A DNA stretch of 64,000 bases, from positions 1 through 64,000 of the forward strand of contig JAJGOT010000746.1 of assembly GCA_022457155.1 (NCBI GenBank). The letters are read 5' to 3'. The position numbers and the translations under genes were made by a program. This DNA is from Cladopsammia gracilis. Taxonomy: Eukaryota > Cnidaria > Anthozoa > Scleractinia > Dendrophylliidae. Positions 23,960-34,690 of this stretch are shown here, piece after piece. The notes under the pieces are model-generated. The model ran no database searches. It was not told where the DNA came from and saw nothing but the letters and a program-made list of their open reading frames with translations. Numbering within the stretch: position 1 is the first letter of the stretch; each line of letters starts with the position of its first letter.

Positions 23960-25400
23960 TTAGATTTAATTAGGCGATTTTTCTAGATAGGAAAAAATAG
24001 TTGTTGTACTTTGTATGCTCTTTGAAAACAATAGATCGAAGGCGGCAGATTAAGGTTGTTGAATGTCGTGGTTAAAAAATACAAGTTTTTGGTCAATTTT
24101 CACAATTTACCACAACGCTTGAGAACTAGACAAACGAATTTCAAGAAACGTTCGCCACATGTTGGCTTGCGCGTACCCATTAAATGGCAAGTACCGATGG
24201 AATGAGCGTGACCCGACGCACTTTGGTGTGTTCGAGAGCCACCCGCCACAAACGATCATAAGAACAAACACGAACAACATATTTCGCTCATTTTCTACCA
24301 AAAGGCACTAAGTGTTACGGCTTCAATAAAATAAGGGGACCACCGGAACAAATGAAATGCTTCCGTTCAGTTTTCGTTTTCGGTGCGTCCCACCTTAACC
24401 GTTTTGGGATCTCTTACGACTATGTTTCTTTATTCCACCACGCCCCGTAGCTTGCCGGCTAAGCTCCATAGTTAAGTGCAACTGAGTTGTTCAAAGCGCG
24501 ATTAAGCTAACCCAGGGTTAGCGTCAATTTTGATTGTAGTTAAATATTTAATCAATGGAGATTTTTCCAAAGTATTTTCACCCTTTAGTTTCGACTGTGA
24601 CTTATCTTCGCGTGTAGCTTAAAATAATTTTTGGAAAACACTTCTAACAAAAGAAATTAAATCCTCGGTTAAGTTTTAATCCTGGGTGAGCGTTAACCGA
24701 CTTTCGAACAACCGGGCCCAGGACTTCGCCAAGTTACTTTTAATCAACAAAACAACGAAATGTATATGTTACAAATGAAGGTGGATACATCATCCACTCT
24801 GGATGGGAATGAGTTTACACGGTGACCAATGAATAAGAATTAGCTGAATTATTTCACAGTATCAGATAAGTATAACAGGTGTCAAACCTAAGATGTTGTT
24901 GATGAATAGCAAACTGACAATTTTTACCGTGCTACAGTAGCTTTCGTGTTGGAAGTTAGTTTTCAATCAGTTCTCGTTTAAAAAATGCACGATTTTTCCG
25001 GAAATCCATCTTTTCCATCCGAGATGTTGCGTGTTCCTTTTGAGTGATGTAACTCTTTTTTTTCAGTAAGCCTCGTCTTGATAAGGTTTGAATTCAACAT
25101 GACTTTCACGATAACTTGACAACTTGACAACATTATAAATCGTTTATATATTTTAATGCTTCTGGACCTATCCTATAGCACGTGGTCAAAAGGGGACGTT
25201 TTTTGTCACATTTCACCACGTATCTATATTTTGCCAGCAAACGCTCAGTCGACAGTTAAAACTATTCAATTAACACTTCAATTAACAAACCAGCGATTTA
25301 AAAACGGACACCGCGTCAGACAAGTCAACTTCAGTTGTTACACCTACTAAAACACATTCTTTATGAATGGTGAAATGAAATTTAGTGTCCTGTAGATTTC
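23960..25400. repeat. Dispersed fourth copy of the ~1.4-kb unit
   Basis: Shares the landmark blocks of the 7.4-11.4 kb array in the same orientation: a GTATGCTCTTTGAAAACAAT block near 24015, the CACCCGCCACAAACGATCAT block near 24238, an ATCATCCACTCTGGATGGGA block near 24788 and the CACGTGGTCAAAAG block near 25180. It is more diverged than the tandem copies and is interrupted by a MITE at 24484-24720. Confidence 0.7.
24484..24720. mobile_element. Second copy of the GTTGTTC(G/A)AAAGC MITE
   Basis: Ends GAGTTGTTCAAAGCGCGATTAA and TTTCGAACAACCGGGCCC are inverted and match the element at 3491-3707, as do internal CTAACCCAGGGTTAGC-type blocks. The host sequence on either side (GTGCAACTG and GGACTTCGCC) is nearly contiguous in the paralogous unit at 9846-9872, which gives an empty site. 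Confidence 0.75.
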
Positions 25401-25602
25401 GCGTTAGGCGGCAAGCTAGTACCTCCCATTCCTGGCGCAAGAGCTGTTGTAACGGTTGATGATGGCGAGGCCGTCGCGCCCCTTTGGGCCCTTTAAAACG
25501 AGACATTATTCAATATTTGTTTCATCTAGTAAATTATTTTTATTCATGCGATCGGTCTTACTTTAGATATATTTTATTTACTCTTTAACGGTAGGTTAAA
25601 TA

Positions 25603-26633
25603 CAGTGTGTTGCCCAGTTTTCGGCCAGTACCAGTTTCCGGCCAAAAAACAATTACGTCGGTTATGTTCGTCGGAGTTTTAAATTTTCGTCCACCGAAGC
25701 GTTCCGAAAGAAAGACAAACATTTCCGCTACACATTGGTGGTTTTGGCGTTCTTTTTGAACAAGAAACGGCCGAGGAAGGAAATGTTTTGTCCAGGTGAT
25801 TGAACGTTTAGCGATTAATTTTGGCTCGTTTCACTGCACATCAAAACTACCGTAGATAAACAAATAGCTCGTTTCACAGGAAATATCTCAAGGAGCTTCA
25901 TAATTTTTGGACAAATGTTAGATAAAAGATGAAAGTGATTAGGGAATCTATCATCGTCAGCTGGAATAAGGCTGTTCCTGAAATTTTAGCAGTCAAACTC
26001 TCAGCGAAGATTTCGACCTAGTGTGCCAGTTTCCGGCCACTAAAAGACACATTGCTCAAAACCTATTTCTTATTAAGTGAAAGAACCGAATATTAAAATT
26101 TCCTGGTCGAGAAATTAAAGATACATGTGTTAGTGTAACAAAGATTACGAATTAACAACAGCTTATGCATGTATAGCGTGACTAAAAATACGTAAGTCAT
26201 GATTTGTTTTAGTAGTAGTCTGTCAACAAACTGCGGAAGACACGCTTCCGGGTCACTAAGGTCATACGTATTTTGAATACTGAGTACAACGGTAGGTGAC
26301 AAAGCGTAATATTGAAACTTACCTGATATTTATAACTAGGCGACCACTATTATCAAGGGACTTACAAGTCGGTTTATGTCGAGCGGTTTCAAGGAAAATT
26401 TACTTTAAGTCGGTGGCCGGAAACTGGGCTAGCTGTCCGGAAACTGGGCAACTTACTAGTTTTGCGAAAAATGGTATAATTTCTTTAATACTTGGGGAAG
26501 GCCGCCAACCGTTTAACATTTTAAAGGTAAGTAAATGAACTGTCTTTGAAAGGAAATTGAGAAATTTTCCGTACAAAACAAAGGAGTTATAGCGATTGCA
26601 AACTAAAGTGGCCGGAAACTGGGCAACATACTG
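25603..26633. mobile_element. Tc1/mariner-type non-autonomous element (TA-flanked, CAGT ends)
   Basis: The ends CAGTGTGTTGCCCAGTTT and its inverted partner ending GGGCAACATACTG are flanked by TA (25601-25602 and 26634-26635). CAGT/ACTG termini with TA duplication are typical of Tc1/mariner elements. The 1031-bp body has no DDE/D transposase. The terminal word CCGGAAACTGGGCAA recurs internally near 26020-26040 and twice near 26410-26450. Confidence 0.75.
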
Positions 26634-26635
26634 TA

Positions 26636-27250
26636 CTTCTTAACACTTAAAGATTCCATGTTAAAAGTCGTTGGTGCATTCGATCGTAAAATTTTTTGGC
26701 GCTATTTAACCATTAACCAAAACTCTGAAAAAGCAAATCATTTTTAGCAAAAACATAGGCCACAAACTCGTGAAGAGAAAAAATAGCTTATATGGACATG
26801 CTAAAAGGTCGACTCCAGTTGGATCAACTTTACAACCCGCGAAGACTCGGTTAAGGATATCGTACCCACCCGCTATAAACGATCATTAGAACCGGCAAAC
26901 TTGATCTCAAGTATATATGTTTACAAGAGGCGATGAAACAGATTCAATAAAATAAGGCGTTCAGCAGAACAGCTAACGGGAATCTTCTTTTCGTGAACGA
27001 AAATCGATGAAATACAGTGCTAAGAGAGTACAGGTACCATTCAAGTGAACAGCCAGTGGTCAGCTGAAACGAGGTAGCGAGGCGTGGTAGCCACCGTTAG
27101 TCGCCGGTTTTCTGAAATAGAATACGGGTTGTTTCAGTTGGTGCGCTTTGTTAACTTAATTTGTTGATCATACGGCGAAACATGCCAATCAAGCGAGTCA
27201 TGCGAGTCACTCATGGTTATTATAAAAGTTATATTAGGATGACCATCCTC
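26636..27250. other. No gene recognised
   Basis: Non-coding. A short block near 26865-26895 (ACCCGCTATAAACGATCATTAGAAC) matches part of the ~1.4-kb unit, so a scrap of that repeat is present. Confidence 0.45.
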
Positions 27251-27258
27251 TCTGATAT

Positions 27259-27892
27259 CAGGGGCACCCAACGACAGTTTTTCCCCAAATTCCTTAAACC
27301 ACCGTTTTAGGCTGTCAAGAGTGCTTTTAAAGCTATATAACGGAATTATAAGCTACCCTAGAAAATTTTTATCTGTTCGGTCGTTCTTGGGAAACTAATG
27401 GGTCTTTACGAATTTATCAGAGGCATGTTTTACCCATTTTCCGAAAACCTCAGGTTGGTTTTGGAGATTCTCGAAAAGGTTAGGTCGCCCAATGATGCCT
27501 TTTGATAGCCAAACATTTTAGGGAACCTTTTTATAGGATGATGGATGTGAGATGGTTATTCGAAACCCTAGGGATTTCAAATGTGATATCGAATCTTTTA
27601 GGGCGACAGAGAACCCTCTTCCTCTCCTGTCTATAAATCCAAAGTCGGTATAGAAAATTTTAAGGGCTTAAATTTTTTTTAAAGAATATTCTAAGAACCA
27701 TCGAAGGAAAAGCGCGATTTTCGAAAAAAAAAAAACGTACGAGAAGCCATTAAGAAAATACGAAAATCTCAGATTAGTGTACCTGCCATCTCGAAATTCG
27801 ACGTAGGATCCTTCGCGGTGTCGAAATCTCTAGGGAACCTATACGCTTCTCCGAACAGATATTTAACAGAAAACGGTCGTTGGGTGCCCCTG
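27259..27892. mobile_element. Non-autonomous element with CAGGGGCACCCAACGAC ends
   Basis: Inverted ends CAGGGGCACCCAACGAC and GTCGTTGGGTGCCCCTG are exact over 17 bases and flanked by TGATAT on both sides (27253-27258 and 27893-27898). The 634-bp interior is non-coding. CAGGGG-type ends are common in hAT elements, but the visible duplication is 6 rather than 8 bp, so the superfamily is open. Confidence 0.75.
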
Positions 27893-27899
27893 TGATATA

Positions 27900-28860
27900 A
27901 CAAGTGTTTCGCGCTTATGACTCGCTGCCTCGCACTTTGGTTACACTACCGTGGTAGTTGTCGCATCGCATGATGATGTGATCTCGGCTGAACCAAGTAA
28001 CTGATTCATATATACCCGGAGTTGATTTTATCAAAACTGAACTTATCAGTTGGAAGACATTTTGTGATAGAAAAAGTGACAGCTACATAAGGACGTTAGC
28101 TATTGCATTGGGTAACAGGGAAATTTCTACTGTTTTATTTTATCCATCATTGTTAAACATATTGTTGAACAACGATTGTGCTGTATTTACGGTCCGTTTC
28201 AAAATTTGTGCCGCAAGTTTGTGCCGTTCTGACTTTCTGGTCATCAGTTGTACTCAGGATATTATTGATCAATATATTTTTTTTACTTGATGATGATATC
28301 AGGATCCTAACGTGAAGCCAGAATTGTGTTATTGCGTCTAATTTAAACTTTTCATTCAACGTGGTTAGAAATGAACGGTTTTACTAGTATGACACCATGG
28401 TGAGTACCGACGTGATTTACGCGAAGATTAACCACACTACAAAAAACTTCAATGCGGGAGATCGTTGATCAAATAATCTTGTTAAAACATGTAAAACCAC
28501 AGCTTTTTAAGAAAACATGCAACAAAACAATGATTTGCATTCTTTGACTCGATATTACTCGATATTCTGATATGGTGAAAACAGACATGTTTTTGACCCT
28601 GTTTATTCTTTTTTAACCATGGTTTTGTACAAAAAAATGACACGTTTTATAACTGCCAGTGGCGGCCACACATATATATTTTACTACACTATACACCATA
28701 AACGAGTCAATTCATAACAGCCGGTGAAAATTTTCTTTTTTTTTAAGTGTCTCACAAATCGACTACAACAACCCCGAATCGAGTCGATTCGTTCACATTT
28801 TCTACCCTCCCTGCTTGCCGTGTCACACGTGACCAATTTCCGGTGAGTGGAATCGACTTT
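27900..28860. other. No gene recognised
   Basis: AT-rich DNA with short open frames on both strands and no domain signature. Confidence 0.45.
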
Positions 28861-28866
28861 TATAAA

Positions 28867-29140
28867 GACCGTCGTGTCGAATCGAGCACACGCTAGATAT
28901 ATTTTCGTTCTCGTGCACACGCTTTAAGAACGAGGAAGGTTTATATGTGTTCTGTCATTGTTTCACTTGACCACATTCCGTAAAGCCCGCTCGGAAAGCC
29001 CATTCGGTGAGCCTGATAAGATGGTTCGTGTCCCCAACATATAAATCGGTGAGCAATTCACGAAGATGGTTCGTGTCGAACCGAGCACACGCTGGATATA
29101 TTTCCGTTCTCGTGCACACGCTTTAAGAACGAGAAAGGAG
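28867..29140. repeat. Two direct repeats of ~70 bp, 199 bp apart, at the edge of the viral-like element
   Basis: Blocks near 28867-28939 and 29066-29138 share GAGCACACGCT, GATATATTT, CGTTCTCGTGCACACG and CTTTAAGAACGAG in the same order. TATA-like words lie between and upstream (TATAAAG near 28861, ATATAAAT near 29039). They adjoin the polymerase remnant, so they may be promoter or terminal-repeat sequence of the Polinton-like element, but no inverted partner was found near 36 kb. Confidence 0.6.
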
Positions 29141-29219
29141 CAACCACACTTCCGGTCCGCGAAACACACTTCCCACACTTTCTGTTTCCGGTGAGAGTCG
29201 AATCGTCAACTGCCTTAGA

Positions 29220-29895
29220 CGAATCGACTCAGTTTGGGTGTATTGGACATGCTTGGTGGTTTGACCGCCGGGGACGTCGTCGTCGATTTTGTCGTAGGAG
29301 ATCTCGAGGCACTCCGCGTTCATGATGCGGAGATCGTGGATGACGATCGTCCTATCTTTCATGAATTCGTACAGCTTGGCGAGCACGGTGATTTGATCGA
29401 TCTTCCGCTTGTTTTCCCGGTCGCCGAATTTTCCCCAGAAGGAATCGAGGGCCAGTTTGCTGGTGGCTTTTTTCCCCTTGTTGGATTTCATATTGGCCCG
29501 ATTGAGGTGGATTCTTTCCCGCCCCAAATGATCGTTCAGGAAGAACGTTTGCTGCTTGGGTGTTTTGAGACTCCCGTGGGCGTTTGGCGGCCACCAGGAG
29601 GCTTCCGTTTTTCCTTTCAGCCACACGTTGACGTAGTCCTCGAACAACCTGGTACGTCGTTGCGCGGGGGGAAAATGGTACACTTCGTGAATTTGGAGAA
29701 TGCGGTACCCCTTTTCCATGGCTTTGACGAGCTCGGGGGTGCACCACGTCCCTCGATGCTGCGTTGACTCGCCGTGTGTTCGCACACCCAGGTTCGCTCG
29801 GTCATGCGTTTGGGGATCTCTTCTTCCACGCAGGCTCGACACAGCGGAAACGTGATTTTCTTTTTGCAACGGTACGGCAACACGGGATGAAACAA
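29220..29895 (-). pseudogene. Protein-primed family B DNA polymerase fragment
   Basis: About 220 residues of a polymerase that is normally 1000 or more. The start (frame from 29895) has a VLPYRCKKK...FPLCRAC cysteine segment; the frame then shifts and GTWCTPELVKAMEKGYRI, IHEVYHF, FEDYVNVWLK and KATSKLALDSFWGKFG follow. The last is the motif B region (K...NS.YG type), here with Asp where Asn is usual. Motif A and the later motif C (DTD type) are absent. In Polintons this enzyme copies the element. It starts directly where the capsid remnant stops (about 29900), so an internal deletion joined the two. Confidence 0.75.
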
Positions 29896-29899
29896 CCCC

Positions 29900-30492
29900 T
29901 CAGGCGGTGTGAAAGACTTCCAGGTGCGGCTTGATCAGGAACGTCACGGTCTGGTTGCCGCGACATCGCACGGAGGCCGTTTTCAGAGCTTGCACCGAAT
30001 TTTGCAACCATCCGGCCGCAGTGGGTATTTCGTCGTTGGCGCCGCCGGCTTGGATCCAAGGGACGACATCAATTGATTCACCCACCCTTGCGCGGTCAGC
30101 AAGGCCTCTCCATCCTCTCTATTAAAATTCAAGATGGTTTCTAGGAATACCTTGTACGCGTACGTGTCCGTCTGTTCGCTTATGAGGGCTCCATTGAATC
30201 GCAGATTCATTTGTTTGAAGATGGAATGCACAATGTTGTTGGCCGCGTACACGAATCAGGTGTCGTCGGCGTCCGAGGCGGCATTCGCGTCCGCCACCAG
30301 GCCGTTGGTGGACGCCGGATGCAAACGCAGTTCCAGTTCCAAATAACTTCGATCCAAATCGCAAAAGTCATCCAACGCTTGCACCGTGAAGCTAATGGGT
30401 CGAATCCCCGTGGTGGACGGGCTGTACTTGACCATCCGATACCCCTGCCGAGCAATGTCGACCGTAGGAATCGTAAACAATTCCAAAGACAT
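29900..30492 (-). pseudogene. Polinton major capsid protein, N-terminal part
   Basis: Begins MSLELFTIPTVDIARQGY at 30492 and continues through RPISFTVQALDD, DLDRSYLELELRL, then after an in-frame TGA (30256-30258) FVYAANNIVHSIFKQMNL, FNGALISEQTDTYAYK and LETILNF. This matches the start of the double jelly-roll capsid protein family of Polintons, also annotated as F54H12.2-like in animals. A frameshift near 30060-30085 is followed by QNSVQALKTASV and NQTVTFLIKPHLEVFHTA. The C-terminal half is missing, replaced by polymerase sequence. Upstream TATA-like words lie at 30554-30542 and 30695-30688. Confidence 0.8.
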
Positions 30493-30557
30493 GGTTGCGT
30501 TCAGGGGCGTGGACGTTTGCGTTTCCGTGGACGCGCGTGGACCCTTTTTATGTATCC

Positions 30558-30681
30558 GGTGAGCCGATACCGCGGTGGAGGTGCGACGTCCGACGAGATC
30601 CAACCTCCGCGTTGACGTTGTCGGGTGAACCAATACCCTGGTGGAGGCGCCACGTCCGACGAGATCCAACCCCCGCGTTGG
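30558..30681. repeat. Tandem 66-bp duplication in the capsid gene's upstream region
   Basis: Two units (about 30558-30615 and 30624-30681) share GACGTCCGACGAGATCCAAC or CACGTCCGACGAGATCCAAC followed by CCGCGTTG, at a 66-bp period. They lie between the TATAAAAG at 30695-30688 and the capsid start codon at 30492. Confidence 0.8.
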
Positions 30682-30687
30682 ACTGGA

Positions 30688-30695
30688 CTTTTATA
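30688..30695 (-). promoter_or_regulatory. TATA box upstream of the capsid gene
   Basis: TATAAAAG on the minus strand in a GC-rich setting. The downstream 66-bp duplication puts it about 190 bases from the capsid ATG. A weaker ATAAAAAG-type word (30554-30542) sits closer and could serve the same gene. Confidence 0.5.
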
Positions 30696-30709
30696 CCGTC
30701 CCCTTTCCG

Positions 30710-30973
30710 TCAGATGCCGGGGTCGCGATTGCACGACCAGGGGAAATGTCTTGGGCTCGTTTCGCCGCTTTTTGATATATCCCTTACTTGCTCGTCTGGG
30801 CTTTTCGTTTTCACCCCTCGTCCCAAGGCGCCGAACACCGCTTTCCCCGCCGGTTTCCACGATTGACCTCGGTCCAGCGATGCCTTTCCTTCGCGCAACG
30901 ACGACGTGAGCAGCGGGGTGGCCAATTTGATCAAGTCTTGCATGAAGGCGCCTCCGCTTTGCCCCGTCCCCAT
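30710..30973 (-). CDS. Small minor virion protein-like ORF (pVI/protein X-like)
   Basis: An 87-residue frame starting MGTGQSGGAFMQDLIKLATP. It has a Gly-rich start, a hydrophobic/amphipathic helix (LIKLATPLLTSSL), then basic segments with W.PAGKAVFGALGRG and KTKS. Small proteins with an N-terminal amphipathic helix between penton and major capsid genes occur in adintoviruses and Polintons and are compared with adenovirus pVI. Position and style support this; there is no catalytic motif to confirm it. It is one of the few frames here without an internal break, but may still be truncated at its C-terminus. Confidence 0.5.
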   Translation of the reverse strand: MGTGQSGGAFMQDLIKLATPLLTSSLREGKASLDRGQSWKPAGKAVFGALGRGVKTKSPDEQVRDISKSGETSPRHFPWSCNRDPGI

Positions 30974-31990
30974 TCTCGTCGAAGGGGGATGATAATGCGA
31001 CCGTTTGGCCTTTTTTCATTTTTGCCAAGGTCCCACTCGGGTCGGCCAGTTGCACTTCGACGATATCGATCCAGGGGCGTTGTAAAGGCATCTATTGGAT
31101 ATGCAACGGTTCAAAAAACTGCTCCCCGTCTCCGCTTTTCGGAAAATGCGCTTCTCGAATCAAGGGGTGGAGTTGACCGCCGATCCGATTGCTTTCCACC
31201 AGATCCGTGTACACGAAGAAGCGTCGTCCCGTACTCCCCACGTACTCGGCAAAGGCGTCGTTGAGATTTGCAAAGTGCCAATTGATGGTCAGCGAGAGAG
31301 ACAGGTACCCTCGGTTCGCATGCCAGAGGTTTGGCGTTTCCGTTTTCTCGTCTATCTTTGTCGTACCCAGTTCCGTGTCCTTGATAAAAAAAGAAAGACT
31401 GCTTGGCCTTTTCGAACGGGAGGGAATAGTGAAGATTTTCCCCCCAGGTCCGTCCCCTCGGCGTTCAATCACCCCATGCCCACCGCCAACTTTTTATTCA
31501 CAATCAACCGAATGCCGGGTACGGGGTTGGTGGGAACGGGTTTGATGTTCTCCAACAGTTTGTGTTCCACGACCAAGGACGGGCCTTCCCAACGAAAGGT
31601 GGGTCGACAGGCCTTCTCCAAACGAAGTCCCGGCGCTTGCGTTTAGTAAAAGGCTTCCCTCTCGAAGAGTCGAATCATGGAGGCCATCATGTCCACCCCA
31701 TTCTTGATGAATTGTTGGTCTTGCAAACGATCGCCGTTGATCATGTAACTGCGAAGGGTCGGTTTATCGAGGGTATCCACCAGGATGTAGGCCAGCACAA
31801 ACATGACATCCCTCTCGGGCCCCGCGACGTGCGTCAGCGCCCGTCCGCTATCCGGAATGGAGAGGGACAGCAACCCCACTTCCCAATCCCCTTCCAACGC
31901 CAGCGGTTCCGCCAATCGTACCTTCAACGCATCCGGGGTGCTGTTGGCAAATTCCAGAGAGACATCGCTCAAGAGCACCACGCGATTCAT
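30960..31990 (-). pseudogene. Penton (minor capsid) protein, broken
   Basis: Starts MNRVVLLSDVSLEFANST at 31990, 67 bases downstream of a TATAAAG. The first part has LAEPLALEGDWEVGLLSLS, the usual single jelly-roll opening in these elements. A TAA at 31643-31645 falls in frame, followed by RPTFRWEGPSLVV; a TGA and a frameshift near 31470 lead to NLWHANRGYLSL, FFVYTDLVESNRIGGQ and FFEPLHIQ. A TAG at 31092-31094 interrupts just before PLQRPWIDIVEVQLAD, the usual C-terminal strand region. At least three lesions by eye, so no product is expected. Penton proteins close the capsid five-fold vertices. Confidence 0.7.
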
Positions 31991-32056
31991 GGCGTGAACG
32001 CAAAGAAGAACCACTCGCTCCAAGGACTCGTGGCCAGTCTGGGTGTGCGATCCCGT

Positions 32057-32063
32057 CTTTATA
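32057..32063 (-). promoter_or_regulatory. TATA box of the penton gene
   Basis: TATAAAG on the minus strand, about 67 bases before the penton ATG at 31990, and just after the integrase stop codon. The spacing leaves room for a short 5' UTR. Confidence 0.55.
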
Positions 32064-32080
32064 GCGAGGTGGGGATCCAA

Positions 32081-33672
32081 CTATCGTATTTGCTGGGCCA
32101 CCCCTTCCAACGCACCAACACGTTCGTCCTCGTCGTCGAAGCCCTTTTCCACCCGAAACACGGTATCGTCCGGCACCTCGACTTTTTGCACGTCTTTTTT
32201 GTAAAAGGTCCCCTCCACGGGCGTCCCGTCCCACTCTTGGATCTTGTAGGTGGGCGCGGGGCCTCCTCGGGCGCGATGCACGATGAACACTTCTTCCGTC
32301 CATCCGGGCAAATACCCTTTTTGGAAAGGACAATGTTTCTTGTTGAGACGGACGCGATCCCCCACCTTCAATGTCGGGCGTTTCCACTGTCGAATCCGCT
32401 TCTCGTACAAGCGATCCCACACGGTGTGTTCGTTGGCGCGGGTCACTTGGTTCGAGGGCAGGCCAATATTCGATGAGGGGTGGCGTTGTACCCTCGGACC
32501 AACAGCAGCAACCGATCCTCGTACTGGAGCGTATTCAGGGCGGTGAACATGCGGTACATGCGTTCCTTCAACGTGCGATTCCATCGTTCCACCACGGCGG
32601 CATTGCTATCCCCGCGCGTGGAAAAAAGCGCAATCCCTCGCTCTTTCAAGAACGTTTGGAAGGTCCGGTTGTAAAATTCTTTCCCTTCGTCCGTTTGCAA
32701 CCGCAAGGGTGGTCGTCCTTTACTTCTTCTCGGAATCGAGGCAAAGGCTTCCGTCACGGCTTTGCCCGTCTTGTTCTTCTTAGGCACCGCCCACGCGCGT
32801 ACTTGGACAAGATATCGATGACGGTCAAAATGAAGCGGTACCCCTTATTCCATTTCTTCAAGGCCGACACGTCCGCCAAATCGGCCACCCATTGTTCGTC
32901 GCGGGCCAACACGATCATGGGGGTGGTGGGAAACCGTTTCCGACGCGGTTTGCCAAACTGTTCACGCCTTTCTGGTTGACGCCGCAGGACAGGAACACCT
33001 TTTGGTAATTGTTGGGGGACAAACTCAGTTTCATCCTCGGTCTCAACCCGCAGTCGCAACGCAAGGAAGACCACTGGGCTTTCAGGGCGGGTTGAAGATG
33101 GTCTTTCAATTCTTTCAACATCGCGTCCAATTGACGGGTGGGAATGAACACCAGACATCCCTTGTGACCGCAACGGTCGTAAGAGAAATCCCCGCAACTG
33201 CCCGGGCACAAGGGTTCCCACTCGTGAATGGGGCACGCCAAGTCGGTGACAACGACGGGGGATTGAGGCAAAGGGTCCGTCCGCGTGGCCGCGTCCACCA
33301 GGGTGGAAGGAACCGGGTTGGTAGGGTCTTCGCAAAGGCTAGTCAGAAACGCATCCGCTTCGTTCTCTTCTTCCTCGGTCAACAAGAGAGGTGAATCGGG
33401 AACTGGGGGTCTTGGAGAGGTTGCTTTTCAGGACCCCCATTCAGTCTATCGTCCAGTGCCGTTATTTTTGCTATACTCTTGAGGACCATTACCCCAGTGG
33501 AAGTGACACCATTAATAGGTTGAATCCCAAAGATGGCTTCCATGGCTGACTCGAGCTCTTTGGATTGTGGTACCGTTATGGTGACATTATCGTCTTCTTG
33601 TTCTTCAGAGGGGAACGGAGGTGGTAAGACTTCCACAGGAAGATTCAAGGCCTCCATTTCTTTCTTGCTCAA
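32081..33672 (-). pseudogene. Polinton retroviral-type integrase with N-terminal Zn-ribbon, frameshifted
   Basis: The N-terminal region (33385-32915) holds Cys/His clusters (CPIHEWEPLCPGSCG, RCDCGLRPR, VFLSCGV) resembling the GRF-type zinc ribbon seen upstream of integrase in these elements. The rve core follows in other frames: WVADLADVSALKKWNKGYRF with the first catalytic Asp, LQTDEGKEFYN with the second, and AAVVERWNRTLKERM with the Glu, about 33 residues after the second Asp by my count. The C-terminal part (32584-32081) has LKVGDRVRLNKKH and GYLPGWTEEVF, a small barrel-like DNA-binding domain. Three frame changes break it. An acidic leader frame at 33672-33379 overlaps the start and is of unknown origin. 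Confidence 0.8.
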
Positions 33673-33679
33673 ACGTTTC

Positions 33680-34630
33680 TCCTTGTTATCTTTATTCCTC
33701 CATGGGTTGGCGTTGGAGTCGGTTGCTCAAGCAAGTTAAGGCATGGTTTACCTGCTTATTTCGCATAGTTTCATTTGAAAAGGAAGCCGTCGTTCAATGT
33801 TCCTAATAATTTGCAAGCAATATTGTTTCAGTGGCCTTAATAATATGAAACATTCGTGACGTTCGAATATCAGTCACGTGACCTGTTATTGAACGTTAAC
33901 GGTTAAAATCTTCAGGGTAAAATGGGGAACATTTAATCAAGTCAAATTAAAACTTTTTGAGCACCAATCTTTTGCATCTTAGGTGCTGGTTATGGAATAG
34001 CCTTGTCCGCATGTCTAAGTTTAATAGCAATCACGTAATTAGGGTAAATAGGTCACGTGACTTAAGAAATAGCTTAATAACTTCTAATACAAATTACAGA
34101 TACCATCTTACAAGGCAGAATAACAATGCCGATACTCTACTGGACAATTTAGTAGCACATATTTTTAAAATTATATTGCAGAACCTTTCCCCATTTTAGA
34201 AAACGCATTTTGTGACGTCACTTACAGCGCATTGTCTCGTGATGCTAACCTACACTCTCATATGATTAACCAAGTCAGATGTAAATCCTACTATTAGCAT
34301 CGAACTTTGAAGTTAATTGTATTGATCAATAATAAAGGATCTCTAAATTCATCTCGGGGGGTCGTTTGAAACGCCTTACTCATGCCTTAACTTGCCTGAG
34401 TGGGTTTTTGCGTTTTTTAGGCTTAGCTAGTACAGGAGTCGGTTGCGTGGCCACTCGACTCATACTTTTTTCTTCTCGACAACAGTAGCTGGAACGAAAA
34501 GAGGACGAGTGAGAGGGCGTCACGCCTTAAATTCCAAGGCCACGACCCCCTGCAGCGTGACGTAGTCTTTTCCGATTGGCGGGTGTCCTCATGACGTGGC
34601 CTCGTTCGATTGGTCAAACCCACCCCCACC
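33680..34630. other. Spacer between the two arms of the Polinton-like element
   Basis: AT-rich and GC-poorer than the flanking genes. Contains a GTCACGTGAC-type word near 33870 and again near 34055, and an AATAAA near 34330. No protein feature is convincing. Confidence 0.4.
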
Positions 34631-34640
34631 TGCCAGTCTC

Positions 34641-34648
34641 TATAAAAA
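34641..34648 (+). promoter_or_regulatory. TATA box of the exonuclease-like gene
   Basis: TATAAAAA in a GC-rich context, followed about 50 bases later by the first codons of the exonuclease-like frame. Confidence 0.6.
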
Positions 34649-34690
34649 CCACACCCCGACCTCGCACGCACCAAACAAAAAACAAACAAC

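Noticed and set aside
29234..29767. 177-codon plus-strand frame
   Set aside because: It lies opposite the polymerase remnant, which shows clear motifs on the minus strand; the plus frame has none.
31095..32476. Long plus-strand frames across the capsid and integrase region
   Set aside because: They mirror GC-rich minus-strand genes with recognisable motifs and are antisense artefacts.
34055..34065. GTCACGTGAC words as E-box regulatory sites
   Set aside because: Short palindromes that recur by chance; no nearby gene start supports a role.
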